Below are positions 24,574-33,751 of a DNA stretch of 64,000 nt, in pieces (positions within the stretch are counted from its first letter, which is position 1; the number at the start of each line of letters is the position of its first letter). The notes below the pieces were generated by a model that did not search any database, was not told the DNA's origin, and worked only from the letters and a program-made list of their open reading frames with translations. The position numbers and the translations under genes are program-made. The stretch is from Gordonia rubripertincta (GTDB taxonomy: Bacteria > Actinomycetota > Actinomycetes > Mycobacteriales > Mycobacteriaceae), in contig NZ_CP136136.1 of assembly GCF_038024875.1 (NCBI RefSeq), positions 372,001-436,000 of the forward strand, read 5' to 3'.

Positions 24574-24616
24574 GACGACGACCCGGTCACCGCACTGCGG
24601 TGACCGGGTTTCGTCG
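24574..24616 (+). terminator. Rho-independent terminator of the cysA2-sseC operon
   Basis: Perfect 13-bp stem 24581-24593 / 24597-24609 with an ACT triloop, extended outward by ACGACGA/TTCGTCGT pairing and followed by TTTCGTCGTC. Confidence 0.9.
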
Positions 24617-24751
24617 TCTCCGGGGGCTCAGAATGGGTGGATGTCCACGCATCCCGCCCCCTGTGGAGCGCCTGCCGGAGCACCGTCCCGTTCCCTGAGG
24701 AGCGAAGCGTCTCGAAGGGAGACCCCCTGCACCTCCCGGACATCCCCGGGT

Positions 24752-24757
24752 TAGAAT
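24752..24757 (+). promoter_or_regulatory. -10 box for a leaderless small gene
   Basis: TAGAAT ends seven bases before GTG 24765, so the mRNA should begin at the start codon. Confidence 0.6.
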
Positions 24758-24764
24758 TTGCCTC

Positions 24765-24863
24765 GTGGTTCTCTTCTTCGAAATCCTGCTGATCCTGGCC
24801 GCCGTGCTGATCACCTGGTTCGGTGTCTACACCCTCTACCGCCTGGTCACCGACGAGTCGTGA
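24765..24863 (+). CDS. 32-residue leaderless membrane peptide
   Basis: GTG 24765 opens a 33-codon ORF ending TGA 24861-24863. The product is nearly all membrane helix (FFEILLILAAVLITWFGVYTLY) with a short acidic tail. It has a leaderless TANNNT promoter directly upstream and its stop overlaps the GTG of the nitrobindin-like gene as GTGA. Both signs argue that it is translated and couples translation of the next gene. No family is recognised. Confidence 0.65.
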   Translation: MVLFFEILLILAAVLITWFGVYTLYRLVTDES

Positions 24864-25588
24864 CGTCCCACCCGGGAGCCGGTGACGCCGGAGACAAGCC
24901 AGTCGGCGCCGCCCACTCGGGCGATGGTGTGCCCTTTGGCGAAGGCGTCGTCGCCGACGGCGACGCCCATCGTTCGGGTGACGAGGCGATCAACCAGGCC
25001 GAGGCACGTGCCATCGAGTCCGGCAGTCGTGAGCGCAACCTCCCCACATGGGACGACCTCCCGCTGCCCGCGGACACCGCGAACCTCCGCCTGGGCGCCG
25101 ATCTCCATCCCGGCCTGCTGGCGCTGCTGCCGCTGGTCGGTGTCTGGCGCGGCGAGGGCGAAGGGCATGACACCGACACCGACACCGACTACCACTTCGC
25201 GCAGCAGATCGTCGTCTCGCACGACGGGCAGAACTTCCTCACCTGGGAGTCGCGCTCGTGGGTCATCGACGACGACGCCGCCTTCATGCGGCCCGACCTC
25301 CGCGAATCGGGTTTCTGGCGCATCGGTGAGGACGACACCATCGAGTTGCTCCTCGCCCACGCCGAGGGGTCGGTCGAGCTCTTCTACGGGACGCCTCTCA
25401 ATCAGACTTCGTGGGAGCTGGCGACCGACGTCGTCATCAAGTCCCAGTCCGGCCGGCGCGCCGGCGGTGCCAAGCGTCTCTACGGTCTGGTCCCCGACGG
25501 CGACCTCGCCTACGTCGAAGAACGGGTCGACGCCGACGGCGACCTCTTCCCCCGCCTTTCGGCCAAACTCCGACGCCACGTCGGCTGA
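24860..25588 (+). CDS. Nitrobindin-like beta-barrel protein
   Basis: A 242-residue protein whose C-terminal 165 residues form a nitrobindin/FABP-like ten-strand barrel. The hallmark GVWRGEGEG (GxWxGxG) follows LHPGLLALLPLV. The orthologue in M. tuberculosis is Rv0813c, called ferric-nitrobindin-like because it lacks the heme His of true nitrobindins. I also see no obvious His at the usual late position other than in LRRHVG at the C-terminus. The first 75 residues are Gly/Asp-rich and probably disordered. Start GTG 24860 overlaps the stop of the small membrane peptide gene. Confidence 0.8.
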   Translation: MTSHPGAGDAGDKPVGAAHSGDGVPFGEGVVADGDAHRSGDEAINQAEARAIESGSRERNLPTWDDLPLPADTANLRLGADLHPGLLALLPLVGVWRGEGEGHDTDTDTDYHFAQQIVVSHDGQNFLTWESRSWVIDDDAAFMRPDLRESGFWRIGEDDTIELLLAHAEGSVELFYGTPLNQTSWELATDVVIKSQSGRRAGGAKRLYGLVPDGDLAYVEERVDADGDLFPRLSAKLRRHVG

Positions 25589-25629
25589 GCCCGGCCGCAC
25601 TTCTTCTGGGTGTCGGCTGAGCGGGCCGC

Positions 25630-26553
25630 TCAGCGATGCACCCGGCTGCAGCCGCGCCGGCGATCCGAGAACGCCAGGTACAGATTGCGCTTCGGCAGTG
25701 CGCTGTAGACCAGCGATCCGAGCATGATCACGACGGATCCGTATGCCGTGGCAGCCCCGGGGCGACCCACCCATCCCGGGTGCACGGTTCCCGATGCCGA
25801 GACGTAGGGGCCACGTCCGGGCGAACCGGCCTGCCGCTGTCCCACCACCGAGAACACGTCACTGTGCGCCGAGTGCGGGGAGACCGGGAAGTCGACCCGC
25901 TCGCGCGGACCGCATTCGACGACGCTGTACTCCGTCCCAACCCGATGAACGACCGCGACCCAGGTGTCGCCGGCGTTGCGGACCGTGAAAGTCGTTCCTC
26001 CGGAACGATATTGGTACGAGATCCGATCTTCCGCCGGGTCCCGTAGGCGGCAGCCGGCGAGTCCGCCGACCCAGTCCGTGCTCCATGGGGTCAGGTAACG
26101 CTGGGCGAGGAACTCCCGCTCGGTCGGGATCGGGATGGTCACCGGCATCGCGCGCCCCTGCTGGACCCACACCCCGCCGTAGACCACCGGACGGCCGTCG
26201 GTGAGTCGGGGTGCCTGAAGGTAGGTGAACGAATCCTCGTCGGGCAGGATGATCACCTCGCCGGGTCCGAGACGGCGGAGCTCGACGCGGCCGTCGACGA
26301 AGAAGATCAGTGCCGCCGCGGGGCCGACGCCCCGGTTGTGGAGGGACACGTGCTCGTCGTCGGCGTGGAAGAGTCCGGCTTCGTGCGGATCGGCGAAGGC
26401 GAAGCGGGGCGGCGTCGTGGTTCCGAAGTCGGGATCGCCCGGGCCCCAGTACAGGTCGTCCCAGCGATCGTCGTCTGCCGCGGCGTCCTCGACGGCAGAC
26501 CCGCCGAGACCAGGATCGATCGACTGTTCGCGGACTGCGTTCGTGGCGACCAT
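25630..26553 (-). CDS. Hypothetical protein with C-terminal membrane segment
   Basis: A 307-residue protein that I cannot place in a family. The middle is Trp/Tyr/Pro-rich and beta-like (DDLYWGPGDPDFGTTTPPRF, GGVWVQQGRAMPVTIPIPT, QYRSGGTTFTVRNAGDTW). A hydrophobic stretch near the end (about 267-288, AYGSVVIMLGSLVYSALP) is followed by an Arg-rich tail. No signal peptide is visible, so it may be tail-anchored. ATG 26553 has a GAGAGAGA purine run upstream. It lies alone at the junction between the Rv0813c-like block and the mce4 operon. Confidence 0.6.
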   Translation of the reverse strand: MVATNAVREQSIDPGLGGSAVEDAAADDDRWDDLYWGPGDPDFGTTTPPRFAFADPHEAGLFHADDEHVSLHNRGVGPAAALIFFVDGRVELRRLGPGEVIILPDEDSFTYLQAPRLTDGRPVVYGGVWVQQGRAMPVTIPIPTEREFLAQRYLTPWSTDWVGGLAGCRLRDPAEDRISYQYRSGGTTFTVRNAGDTWVAVVHRVGTEYSVVECGPRERVDFPVSPHSAHSDVFSVVGQRQAGSPGRGPYVSASGTVHPGWVGRPGAATAYGSVVIMLGSLVYSALPKRNLYLAFSDRRRGCSRVHR

Positions 26554-26952
26554 CGTTCTCTCTCTCGGGCGGGTGTTCCCTGTGGCAGGTATTCGTGACA
26601 GTTACATCGTTGGACTGCCCCAGTTCATAACGCCCGCGCCCTGAATTCACGAGTAGTCCACTACGCGAACGACGATCCCCGGACATGGAACGGCCCCCGC
26701 ATCGCTCATACGAGCCTCGTGCCGACCGGACCGGGTCGGGATGCGGGGGCCGGGTGACCACCTGGTATTCGTCTGCGCTGACGAGGTGGGAATCCACCTC
26801 CGGCGACACGAATGCCACACGGTCAGCTGCTAACGGATGGTCACCTCACATGTCCGATGAGAAATCACTATCAGACCACCTCCTTCCCTGTGTACTCGCG
26901 AAAGTACGCCCGATTCTGGCGTCCCGCAACGGGATTTCGAGAGGGTGGCGGG
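26554..26952. other. Gene-free stretch after the mce4 operon
   Basis: About 400 bases without a supported gene. The only clear structure is an inverted repeat, CGGCCCCCGCATC (26691-26703) with GATGCGGGGGCCG (26740-26752), enclosing a smaller CCGACC/GGTCGG hairpin. It lies downstream of the last mce-associated gene and may end that transcript. The part at 26554-26640 is AT-richer and likely carries the promoter of the gene ending at 25630. Confidence 0.5.
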
Positions 26953-27615
26953 TCAGGGCACGGGTACCGCGGGTGCGCCCGACCCCGGGGCCGGAGCCGC
27001 GGGCGGTGCGGACGGTGTCTGCGACGGAGCCGGTGACTGCCCGGGCAACGGCTTGGCGTCCGACGGTAGGGACGCGACGACCTCGAGCTTGGAGCGGAAG
27101 GTGTCGTCGGTGATGACCTCGATGTTGTTGATCATCCAGCGATCACCCTGGAGTTCCATGTTGAAGGTCAGCCGCGACGGGTTGATGCTGACGAGTTCCT
27201 TCTGACCGCGGGTGACCGACTGGTTCATGAAGATCAGCACCTTCGAGGTGTCGGCGGTGTTGGTGACCACGCCGGCGTCCTGGATGGTCACCTCGGACAC
27301 CACCTGTTGCTTGCGGACCTCGGCGGCGAGGTTGTTCTCGGTGATCAGCTTGGTGTACTCGGGCTTGGCCGGGCCGGTGAGCACGCTCATCGACTGATCG
27401 ATGTGGTCGCTGACGTTCTCGGCGTTGTACCCGAACATGGTGTTTGCGTAGTCGCGTGCGGCGGCGAGCGAGGACTCGCGCGCATCCTCCACCGATCGAC
27501 CCTCGATGTACCGGTAGCCGAGGAACGCGGTGGCCGCGAGAGCCGCCACCACGAGAACCGCGAGCACGATCAGTCCGAGGCGTCCCTTGTCGGGCCCGGG
27601 CTTCTTGTCGGCCAT
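26953..27615 (-). CDS. Mce-associated membrane protein, Mas4B-like
   Basis: A 220-residue protein with a short basic N-terminus, one membrane helix (about 11-33) and an extracytoplasmic domain of the NTF2-like type seen in Mce-associated (Mas) proteins (ESSLAAARDYANTMFGYNAENVSDHIDQ). The C-terminal 35 residues are Pro/Ala-rich. ATG 27615 overlaps the stop of the preceding gene as TGATG. Position at the end of the mce4 operon corresponds to Rv3492c. Mas proteins stabilise Mce complexes; the exact role is unknown. Confidence 0.82.
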   Translation of the reverse strand: MADKKPGPDKGRLGLIVLAVLVVAALAATAFLGYRYIEGRSVEDARESSLAAARDYANTMFGYNAENVSDHIDQSMSVLTGPAKPEYTKLITENNLAAEVRKQQVVSEVTIQDAGVVTNTADTSKVLIFMNQSVTRGQKELVSINPSRLTFNMELQGDRWMINNIEVITDDTFRSKLEVVASLPSDAKPLPGQSPAPSQTPSAPPAAPAPGSGAPAVPVP

Positions 27616-28571
27616 CACGCCACCCACTCGAAGTCGGTCATCTTCAGCTCACCGTTGATGCGGGTCATGTCGACGCGCCAGCGGAACACCTTGTCCTGGG
27701 CGGGGGTCTGGCCGTCCAGCGATTGCTGATGCCAGCCGAACACCATGATCACCGAACCCTCGTCGGGCTCGGATCTGGTGACCGCCGAACTCAGGATGAT
27801 CGACTTGGTCTCGAGCTTCCCGTCGCGGACGAGCGAGGCCACCTGCTGGATGTTGTTCTGGACCTCCTGCTTGACCTTGCCGGAGGTGTCATCCTGCACC
27901 GATTTCAGTGTCTGGTCGACGGTGTCGGGGTTCATGCTCGTCAGGTTGATCAACACCTGCGAGGCGAACGCGGAGTACTCGGCCCGCAGGTCGTTCTGCT
28001 GGTCCTGGCGGGCGATGCCGAGCGCGAACACCACCGACGCCACCGCGCAGACGACGATGAGCACGATTCCGACGACGACCCCGACCACGGTCCGCGACGA
28101 CCGCCGGCCCGAGCCGCGGTAGCGGACCTTGCCGGTGCCCGTCTTCTCCGGGGTCCTCGACGCCAGTCGTGTGCGACGCCGCTCGCGGTAGCTGACCGTC
28201 TTCTCGACCTCCGACGGATCGGGGGCGATCTCCTCCCCCGGGTCCGGCTTGGCGAGCGACACCTCGTGGGTCGCGGTCTTTTCGGCCCGGTCGGCCGGGG
28301 GCTGCACAGCACCCTGAGCGGCAGCCTCGTCGGCGGACGCCTCGACGACCGTCTCCGTCTCCGGCGCTGCCGCGGACTGGTCGGCCGGCTTCTTCACTCC
28401 CGAGCGACCGCGGCGGATGGGTGCCGAGCGGACCGGACGCTTGGTCGTCCGACGGTCGGTCGAGCCGGTTCGGTTCGGTGTCGTGCCGGTCGGGCTCTTG
28501 GTGACCGGGGTCGTGGTGCCGGTGCCCTCAGGCGTCACGGACTGACCGTCCCGCTGATCATCGTCTGCCAT
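27615..28571 (-). CDS. Mce-associated membrane protein, Mas4A-like
   Basis: A 318-residue protein. The first 150 residues are low-complexity (Thr, Pro, Glu, Arg). A membrane helix spans about 160-187 (GVVVGIVLIVVCAVASVVFAL), and an extracytoplasmic NTF2-like domain with VDMTRINGELKMTDFEWV at the end follows. It overlaps the 3' end of mce4F by 37 bases. It corresponds in place and type to Rv3493c. The long N-terminal tail is presumably cytosolic. Confidence 0.82.
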   Translation of the reverse strand: MADDDQRDGQSVTPEGTGTTTPVTKSPTGTTPNRTGSTDRRTTKRPVRSAPIRRGRSGVKKPADQSAAAPETETVVEASADEAAAQGAVQPPADRAEKTATHEVSLAKPDPGEEIAPDPSEVEKTVSYRERRRTRLASRTPEKTGTGKVRYRGSGRRSSRTVVGVVVGIVLIVVCAVASVVFALGIARQDQQNDLRAEYSAFASQVLINLTSMNPDTVDQTLKSVQDDTSGKVKQEVQNNIQQVASLVRDGKLETKSIILSSAVTRSEPDEGSVIMVFGWHQQSLDGQTPAQDKVFRWRVDMTRINGELKMTDFEWVA

Positions 28572-29974
28572 GTACTGCTCTGTCCCTGCCCTTCACGCCC
28601 CGTGCCGGCGTTGTACGTCTTGCCGTCGGGTCCGATGAAGTTGCCCGATTCCGGATCATATGTCGTGGCGTACACCGCGGGCTCGGCCTCGAAGTCTTTC
28701 GGTGTGCCCGGTGTCACGGTACCGGAGGACGCCGGCTGCCATTTCAGGCCGAACGGCAGGCCGCTCTGGAAGGGATCGACCGAACCGGGCTTGGGCTTGT
28801 ACCCCGTGCGGCACTCCGCCGGCGTCGGCGCGCGACGCCCCGGGAACTCCGCACACGGGTAGTTACGGGCGCCGCGCACGGCGATGTTGGAGTTCTGCGG
28901 AACCCGGCACAGCATTCCCGGCGGCAGCTCGCGAGCGTTCTGCGCCGATGCCCATCGCCACTCCTCCTTGGGCAGGAAGCCGATGTTGCACCCCGGCCGG
29001 TCCTGGAAGCCCAGGGAGAAGTTGACGTTCGGACCGAAGTTGTTGGTGCCGGTGTTCAGGGCGGTGATCAGCGAGTTGACCAGACGCGGGTACAGCACCA
29101 GGATTTGTTTCCAGTTCGGCAGGTAGACCACTTGGGTGTGGGCGATCGTGCCGAGGTTCGACACCAGCAGCGGGTATGACCCACCGAGCGATTCGAACAG
29201 TTCCTGGGCCTTCGACGCCGTCGACGGCCCCTTGCGGAGGATCTCGCCGATCTCGGGCCGGTTCGCCCGGAGCTGATCGGTGAACGCGGTGACGTTGCGT
29301 GTCCAGGCCCGGATGTCGTCGGCCGTGCGCGACTGCGTCGCCAGCAGCGGCGCGCCCTGCTCCACAAGCGAGATGGTCGTGTCGGTGTTCTTGTTGGCCT
29401 CCCCGATGAACAGGGTCATCGAGTCGAGCAGCCGCTGCAACGACTCACCGGTGCCGTTGAAGGCCACGAAGGCCTCGTCGACCAGCGACCGGAGTTTGGT
29501 GTCGCCGATCTCCTTGAGGAGCGCATCGGCCTGGTCGAGCATGGTCGAGATCTCCACCGGCACCTCGGTGACGGTGACCTCGGAATTGTTGTGCAGGTAA
29601 CCGGTCGGGGCGTCGGCTGGCGGGTCCGGATTCGGGGTGAACTCGACGAACTGCTCGCCGATCGCGGAGACGCTGCGTACCGATGCCTTCGACGACGCCG
29701 GGATGTCGGTGCCGTTGTCGATGACGAGGGTGGCCTGCACGCCGTCGTCGGTGAGCTTGACCGAGTCGACCTTGCCGACGTAGACGCCGCGGTAGCTGAC
29801 GTTGGCGTTCTGGTACAGCCCGCCGCTGGTCTCCATGTTCAGCTGCACGCGGTAGCTGCCGACGCCGAACATCGACGGGATGCGGATGTAGAACAGCGCC
29901 ATCACGACCATCGCGACAACGGTGACGATGGCGAAGATCATCAGCTGCATCCGGACGAATCTGGTGATCTTCAT
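28535..29974 (-). CDS. mce4F: Mce4F, steroid uptake Mce protein
   Basis: A 479-residue Mce protein: N-terminal membrane helix (about 10-30), MCE/MlaD domain (about 38-115; YRVQLNMETSGGLYQNANVSYRGVYVGKV), a long helical region and a Pro/Gly-rich C-terminus. Six such subunits (A-F) form a tunnel across the periplasm for sterols. ATG 29974 overlaps the mce4E stop (TGATG). Identification as Mce4 rests on operon context (hsd4A, KstR box, sterol genes) and subunit order. Confidence 0.9.
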   Translation of the reverse strand: MKITRFVRMQLMIFAIVTVVAMVVMALFYIRIPSMFGVGSYRVQLNMETSGGLYQNANVSYRGVYVGKVDSVKLTDDGVQATLVIDNGTDIPASSKASVRSVSAIGEQFVEFTPNPDPPADAPTGYLHNNSEVTVTEVPVEISTMLDQADALLKEIGDTKLRSLVDEAFVAFNGTGESLQRLLDSMTLFIGEANKNTDTTISLVEQGAPLLATQSRTADDIRAWTRNVTAFTDQLRANRPEIGEILRKGPSTASKAQELFESLGGSYPLLVSNLGTIAHTQVVYLPNWKQILVLYPRLVNSLITALNTGTNNFGPNVNFSLGFQDRPGCNIGFLPKEEWRWASAQNARELPPGMLCRVPQNSNIAVRGARNYPCAEFPGRRAPTPAECRTGYKPKPGSVDPFQSGLPFGLKWQPASSGTVTPGTPKDFEAEPAVYATTYDPESGNFIGPDGKTYNAGTGREGQGQSSTWQTMISGTVSP

Positions 29975-31269
29975 CAGCGGCCGCCTTCCTGATCGGAGGG
30001 CACCGTCGGCGGAGCCGTGGGCGAGGGCACCTGGACCGGCGGGATGAGGTTCGCCGGAACGGGCTCCGCAGTGTCCGGAAGCTTCTCGCCACCGGGGATC
30101 AGCGGCGCCGTGAACGGATTCAGTCCGCGGGCGGCCGCCCCGGCCGGCTTGCCGAAGACTCCCTCGGGTCCGGTGACGCCGAGGCTGGCGAACATGGTCT
30201 CGCTCAGACGGTCCACCGTGAGGTCGAGGGTCAGGTCGGAGTTCACGAAGTCACCCTTGACGATCTTCCGGACGGTCGGTTCGTAGAACGGGAAGGTCAG
30301 CAGGATGTTCAACGACTGCGTCATCGCCGGGCCCGAGGCCTGGAGTTGGTCGAGGGCGGGTTCGATGCCCTCGACGATGGTGACGATGTCCTCGGAGTTG
30401 GCGTCGAGGATGTCGTTCGCGGTCTTCGACAGCTTCGACACCGACGCGAGGGTGTCCAGGAACTGCTGACGCTGGTCCACCAGCAACTGCAGGATCTGCG
30501 GGCTGGCGTCGAGCGCGCGTTCGATGGTGTCCTTCTGCTCGTTCATGGTGCGGGACAGGCGATCCAGCCCCTCGGTCGCACGGATGATGTTGTCCTTCTG
30601 CGCATTCAGATCGGCGACGAGGGTGTTCAGGCGCGGGATCAGCTTCTTGATCTGGTCCTCACGGCCGCCGAAGACCTCGCTCATCTCGTGCACGATGTCG
30701 CCGACCTGCGACAGGCCGCCGCCGTTGAGCACCACCGACAGTGAGCTCAGGACCTGCTCGGTGCTGGGGTAGGTGCAGGCCGCAACCTGCTGTGCCGCAT
30801 TGATGTCGGGCACCGCCGGCACCTTCGGATCGCTGACGATGTTGGACTGCTCGGGGCACTTGGTCAGCGGGATCTCGTCGCCCGCTTCGAGGCGTCCGCC
30901 CTCGGGCTCGGCGGGCTGGACGATCTCGAGGTGCGTCGAACCCAGCACACTGGTCATGCCGACCATCACGTGCGATCCGCGCGGGATGATCACACCCTTG
31001 TTCAGGCGGATGGTGACCAGCGCGTTCCAGTCCTGCACCTCGATGTCGCCGATACTGCCGACGGTCGAGTCGTCGATGAGGACCGGCGCGTTGTTGACCA
31101 GGCCCGCGGCCGAGGGAATGAGCGCGGTGATCTCATACGAACCACCACCGGTCCCGGCGGCGCCCGGAACGGGCAGGGAGTTGGGTCCGTCGAAGGAACA
31201 TCCGGCGAGCAGCGTCGTGAACGCCACCGCGCCCGCGGCCAGTCCGCCGCGCAGGCGTGACGAGATCAT
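29974..31269 (-). CDS. mce4E: Mce4E lipoprotein
   Basis: A 431-residue lipoprotein: signal peptide with lipobox LLAGC (Cys24), MCE domain (about 45-120), helical needle region and a proline-rich tail (VQVPSPTAPPTVPS). In every mce operon the E subunit is the lipidated one (LprN for mce4). ATG 31269 overlaps the mce4D stop (ATGA). The same frame is open much further upstream, but that part is antisense-like and overlaps mce4D. Confidence 0.9.
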   Translation of the reverse strand: MISSRLRGGLAAGAVAFTTLLAGCSFDGPNSLPVPGAAGTGGGSYEITALIPSAAGLVNNAPVLIDDSTVGSIGDIEVQDWNALVTIRLNKGVIIPRGSHVMVGMTSVLGSTHLEIVQPAEPEGGRLEAGDEIPLTKCPEQSNIVSDPKVPAVPDINAAQQVAACTYPSTEQVLSSLSVVLNGGGLSQVGDIVHEMSEVFGGREDQIKKLIPRLNTLVADLNAQKDNIIRATEGLDRLSRTMNEQKDTIERALDASPQILQLLVDQRQQFLDTLASVSKLSKTANDILDANSEDIVTIVEGIEPALDQLQASGPAMTQSLNILLTFPFYEPTVRKIVKGDFVNSDLTLDLTVDRLSETMFASLGVTGPEGVFGKPAGAAARGLNPFTAPLIPGGEKLPDTAEPVPANLIPPVQVPSPTAPPTVPSDQEGGR

Positions 31270-32531
31270 CGGTCTCCCCCGAACGGCACCAGCAGGTTCC
31301 CGAGCGGCGAACCGGCGTTGTCGCGCCGCGTCTCGTTGTCGATGCGCCGCACACCGGCCTGGGCGCGGGCCTTCACCTCGGCATTCTGGTACTGCAGCTG
31401 GCTCGGCAGGGCGTTGGCGCCCTGCACCGGGTTGGCGAGGAACGGCGGGTAGTTCATCGAGATCGACGACAGTACCGGCGCGAGGATCTCCACACACTTG
31501 TCGATGTCCTGCTTCGACGTTCCGGGCCGGTTGGTGGCGTCCATCGACCCGCACAGCAGCGTGATCAGGTTGGTGCCGTTGGCCAGACCGAACACACCCG
31601 ACAGCGACCCGGAGAGCGGGTTGTAGATGTTGTAGAAGTTCGCGAGCTGATTGGGCGCGGAATGCAGGACGCCCTCGACCTGCTCGTTCTTGTCGGCGAC
31701 GATTTTGGTGGACGCTGCAAGCCGCTCGACCGACGACGAGAGCGCGTCGGAGTTGGTGTCGATGAAGACCTGCACGTCGGTCATCGCCGAGTCCAGCCCC
31801 TTCAGCGCCGCGTCGAGCTCGGTCGTGTTGTCGGCGAGAACCGAACTGACCGAGGCGAGCCGGCCGTTGAACTGCACCAGCTGTTCGTGGCTGCCCGACA
31901 GTGCATCGGTCAGCTTCTGCAGGCTCTGGATCGTCGAGAACAGGTCGCCGCGTCCGGCCGCGAGGGTCCCGATGACGTCGGAGACCTCTCTGATCGAGGC
32001 GTTGATCGCGGCCCCGTTGCCCTCGAGGTTCTCGTCGAAGACGTTGACGGCCTTGGCCGCCGTGCCCTGGTCGGGCCCCTCCGGGCCGATGGCCTCGGTC
32101 AGCTTCGTCAGCTGGGCCTTGATGTCGTCCCACTCCATCGGGATGGCCGTGCGATCCATCGGGATGTCGTAACCGTCGGGCATCACCGGGCCGCCGGAGT
32201 AGACCGGGGTGAGCTGCACGAAGCGTCCCGACACCAGGCTCTGCGCGACGATGACGGCCTTCGCGTCCTGCGGGATGTCGATGCTCTTGTCCACGCGCAG
32301 TTCGACTTTCACGTCGTTCTCGCGTGGCGTGATCTTCGAGACGCTGCCGACGTTGACACCCAGCACCCGCACCGGGTCACCCTCGTAGAGGCTGGCGGCC
32401 GAGCCGAAATAGGCGGTGAACGTGTTGGTCGTGGACTTCAGGAAGACCGTCCACCCGACGACCACGAGGGCGATCGCGAGCACGACGGCGAGCACGCCGA
32501 GCAGGACCTTGCGTCCGATCGTCATGGTCAC
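31266..32531 (-). CDS. mce4D: Mce4D, steroid uptake Mce protein
   Basis: A 421-residue subunit with an N-terminal helix (about 8-30), MCE domain (TAYFGSAASLYEGDPVRVLGVNVGSV) and a long helical region with repeating hydrophobic heptads. Overlaps mce4C and mce4E by four bases each, so the operon is translationally coupled. It is the fourth of six ring subunits of the Mce4 sterol importer. Confidence 0.9.
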   Translation of the reverse strand: MTMTIGRKVLLGVLAVVLAIALVVVGWTVFLKSTTNTFTAYFGSAASLYEGDPVRVLGVNVGSVSKITPRENDVKVELRVDKSIDIPQDAKAVIVAQSLVSGRFVQLTPVYSGGPVMPDGYDIPMDRTAIPMEWDDIKAQLTKLTEAIGPEGPDQGTAAKAVNVFDENLEGNGAAINASIREVSDVIGTLAAGRGDLFSTIQSLQKLTDALSGSHEQLVQFNGRLASVSSVLADNTTELDAALKGLDSAMTDVQVFIDTNSDALSSSVERLAASTKIVADKNEQVEGVLHSAPNQLANFYNIYNPLSGSLSGVFGLANGTNLITLLCGSMDATNRPGTSKQDIDKCVEILAPVLSSISMNYPPFLANPVQGANALPSQLQYQNAEVKARAQAGVRRIDNETRRDNAGSPLGNLLVPFGGDR

Positions 32532-33751
32532 CGTCCTCCTCTAGTGGTCGGTACCGGCTTGGGATAGGTCGGGGTCGGCAGCGGGCCGCGCGGGGTGTCG
32601 GTGTTGTCCGGCGGTCCCAGCTTGTAGTTCTCCGGGATCAAGGGGAAGCCCGAGTACATCAGCGACTGCCACAGCTGCGGGTAACGGCCGCGCAGCGCGT
32701 TGAGGAAGATCGCGGTGTAGTCGCCGAAGGTGTTGAGGCCCACCAGGGAATCGAAGTTCGGACCGGATGCGACGGCCTCGCCGAGGGTGTTGGCGAACGG
32801 GCCGAGACGGTCGATCGTCTCCTTCAGGTCCTTCTCTTTGTCGGTGAGGATCGTGGCCACCCGATCGAACTTCTGCAGGACCGGCGTCAGCTGCTCGTTG
32901 TTTTCGGCGATGAAGCCGCGCAGCTGCGTGGTGACGTCACCGATCCCCTTGATCAGCTGGTTGAGCGCGTACCGACGCATCTCGATCTCCCCGACGAGGG
33001 CGTTGGCGTCGATGAGCAGCCGGTTGATCTGGTCGTTGCGGTCCCCGACGATCTTGCTGACCTGGTTGGCCTTGGCCAGCAGCGCCCGCAGTTCGTCGTC
33101 CCGGTCGGCGACGGCCTTCGACAGCCGCGCAACGCCGTTGACCGCTCCCTGCACCTGATCCGGTGTCTCGGAGAAGGTGACCGTCAGGGTCTCGAGTGCG
33201 GTGTTGAGCTGGTCGGTGTCGGTGCCCGAGATCGTGTCCGTGGCACCTTCGAGAGCGTCCTGCAGCGAGTACGGGGCGATGGTGTTTCCGAGCGTGATCG
33301 ATCCGCCCGGCTTGATGCGTTCGCCGCCGTGCGGGATAACCGTCAGATTGCGGCGACCCAGCACTGTCTCGGTGCGGATGGCGGCCTGGGTCTGGTCACC
33401 CATCTCGACCGTGTCGTCCATCCGGAAGGACACCTTCACCTTGGTGCCCTGCTCGGTGTCGGCGAGTTCGATGCCCTCGACCGTTCCGACCTGCACACCG
33501 GAGACGACGACGATGTCGCCCTTGGCGAGTCCGCCGGCGTCGTCGAAGTAGGCGCTGTAGGTGCTGATGGGTGCCAGGTACGGCAGCTTGTCCATCTGCA
33601 TCGCGGTGATGACGACCATGGCGATGATCACGATGCCGATGACGCCCACCTGCGCACGGCTGCGTCCGCCGTGCTTCTCCTCACGCGCGATGTCGGCCTG
33701 CCCGGATTCGGTTCTGCGGCTGGAGAACATGCCGCCGAAGGGAAGACTCAT
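32528..33751 (-). CDS. mce4C: Mce4C, steroid uptake Mce protein
   Basis: A 407-residue subunit. A cytosolic N-terminus of about 33 residues precedes the membrane helix (QVGVIGIVIIAMVVITAM). The MCE domain (YSAYFDDAGGLAKGDIVVVSGVQVGTV) comes next, then coiled-coil-like helices and a Pro-rich end (RGPLPTPTYPKPVPTT). Four-base overlaps link it to mce4B and mce4D. Confidence 0.9.
   Translation of the reverse strand: MSLPFGGMFSSRRTESGQADIAREEKHGGRSRAQVGVIGIVIIAMVVITAMQMDKLPYLAPISTYSAYFDDAGGLAKGDIVVVSGVQVGTVEGIELADTEQGTKVKVSFRMDDTVEMGDQTQAAIRTETVLGRRNLTVIPHGGERIKPGGSITLGNTIAPYSLQDALEGATDTISGTDTDQLNTALETLTVTFSETPDQVQGAVNGVARLSKAVADRDDELRALLAKANQVSKIVGDRNDQINRLLIDANALVGEIEMRRYALNQLIKGIGDVTTQLRGFIAENNEQLTPVLQKFDRVATILTDKEKDLKETIDRLGPFANTLGEAVASGPNFDSLVGLNTFGDYTAIFLNALRGRYPQLWQSLMYSGFPLIPENYKLGPPDNTDTPRGPLPTPTYPKPVPTTRGGR

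Noticed and set aside
26691..26752. Inverted repeat as a protein-binding site
   Set aside because: Thirteen-base arms 36 bases apart with an inner hairpin fit RNA structure better than an operator; kept only as a possible terminator.
31270..32133. Upstream extension of the mce4E frame
   Set aside because: It overlaps mce4D in another frame; the lipoprotein signal peptide starts at 31269.
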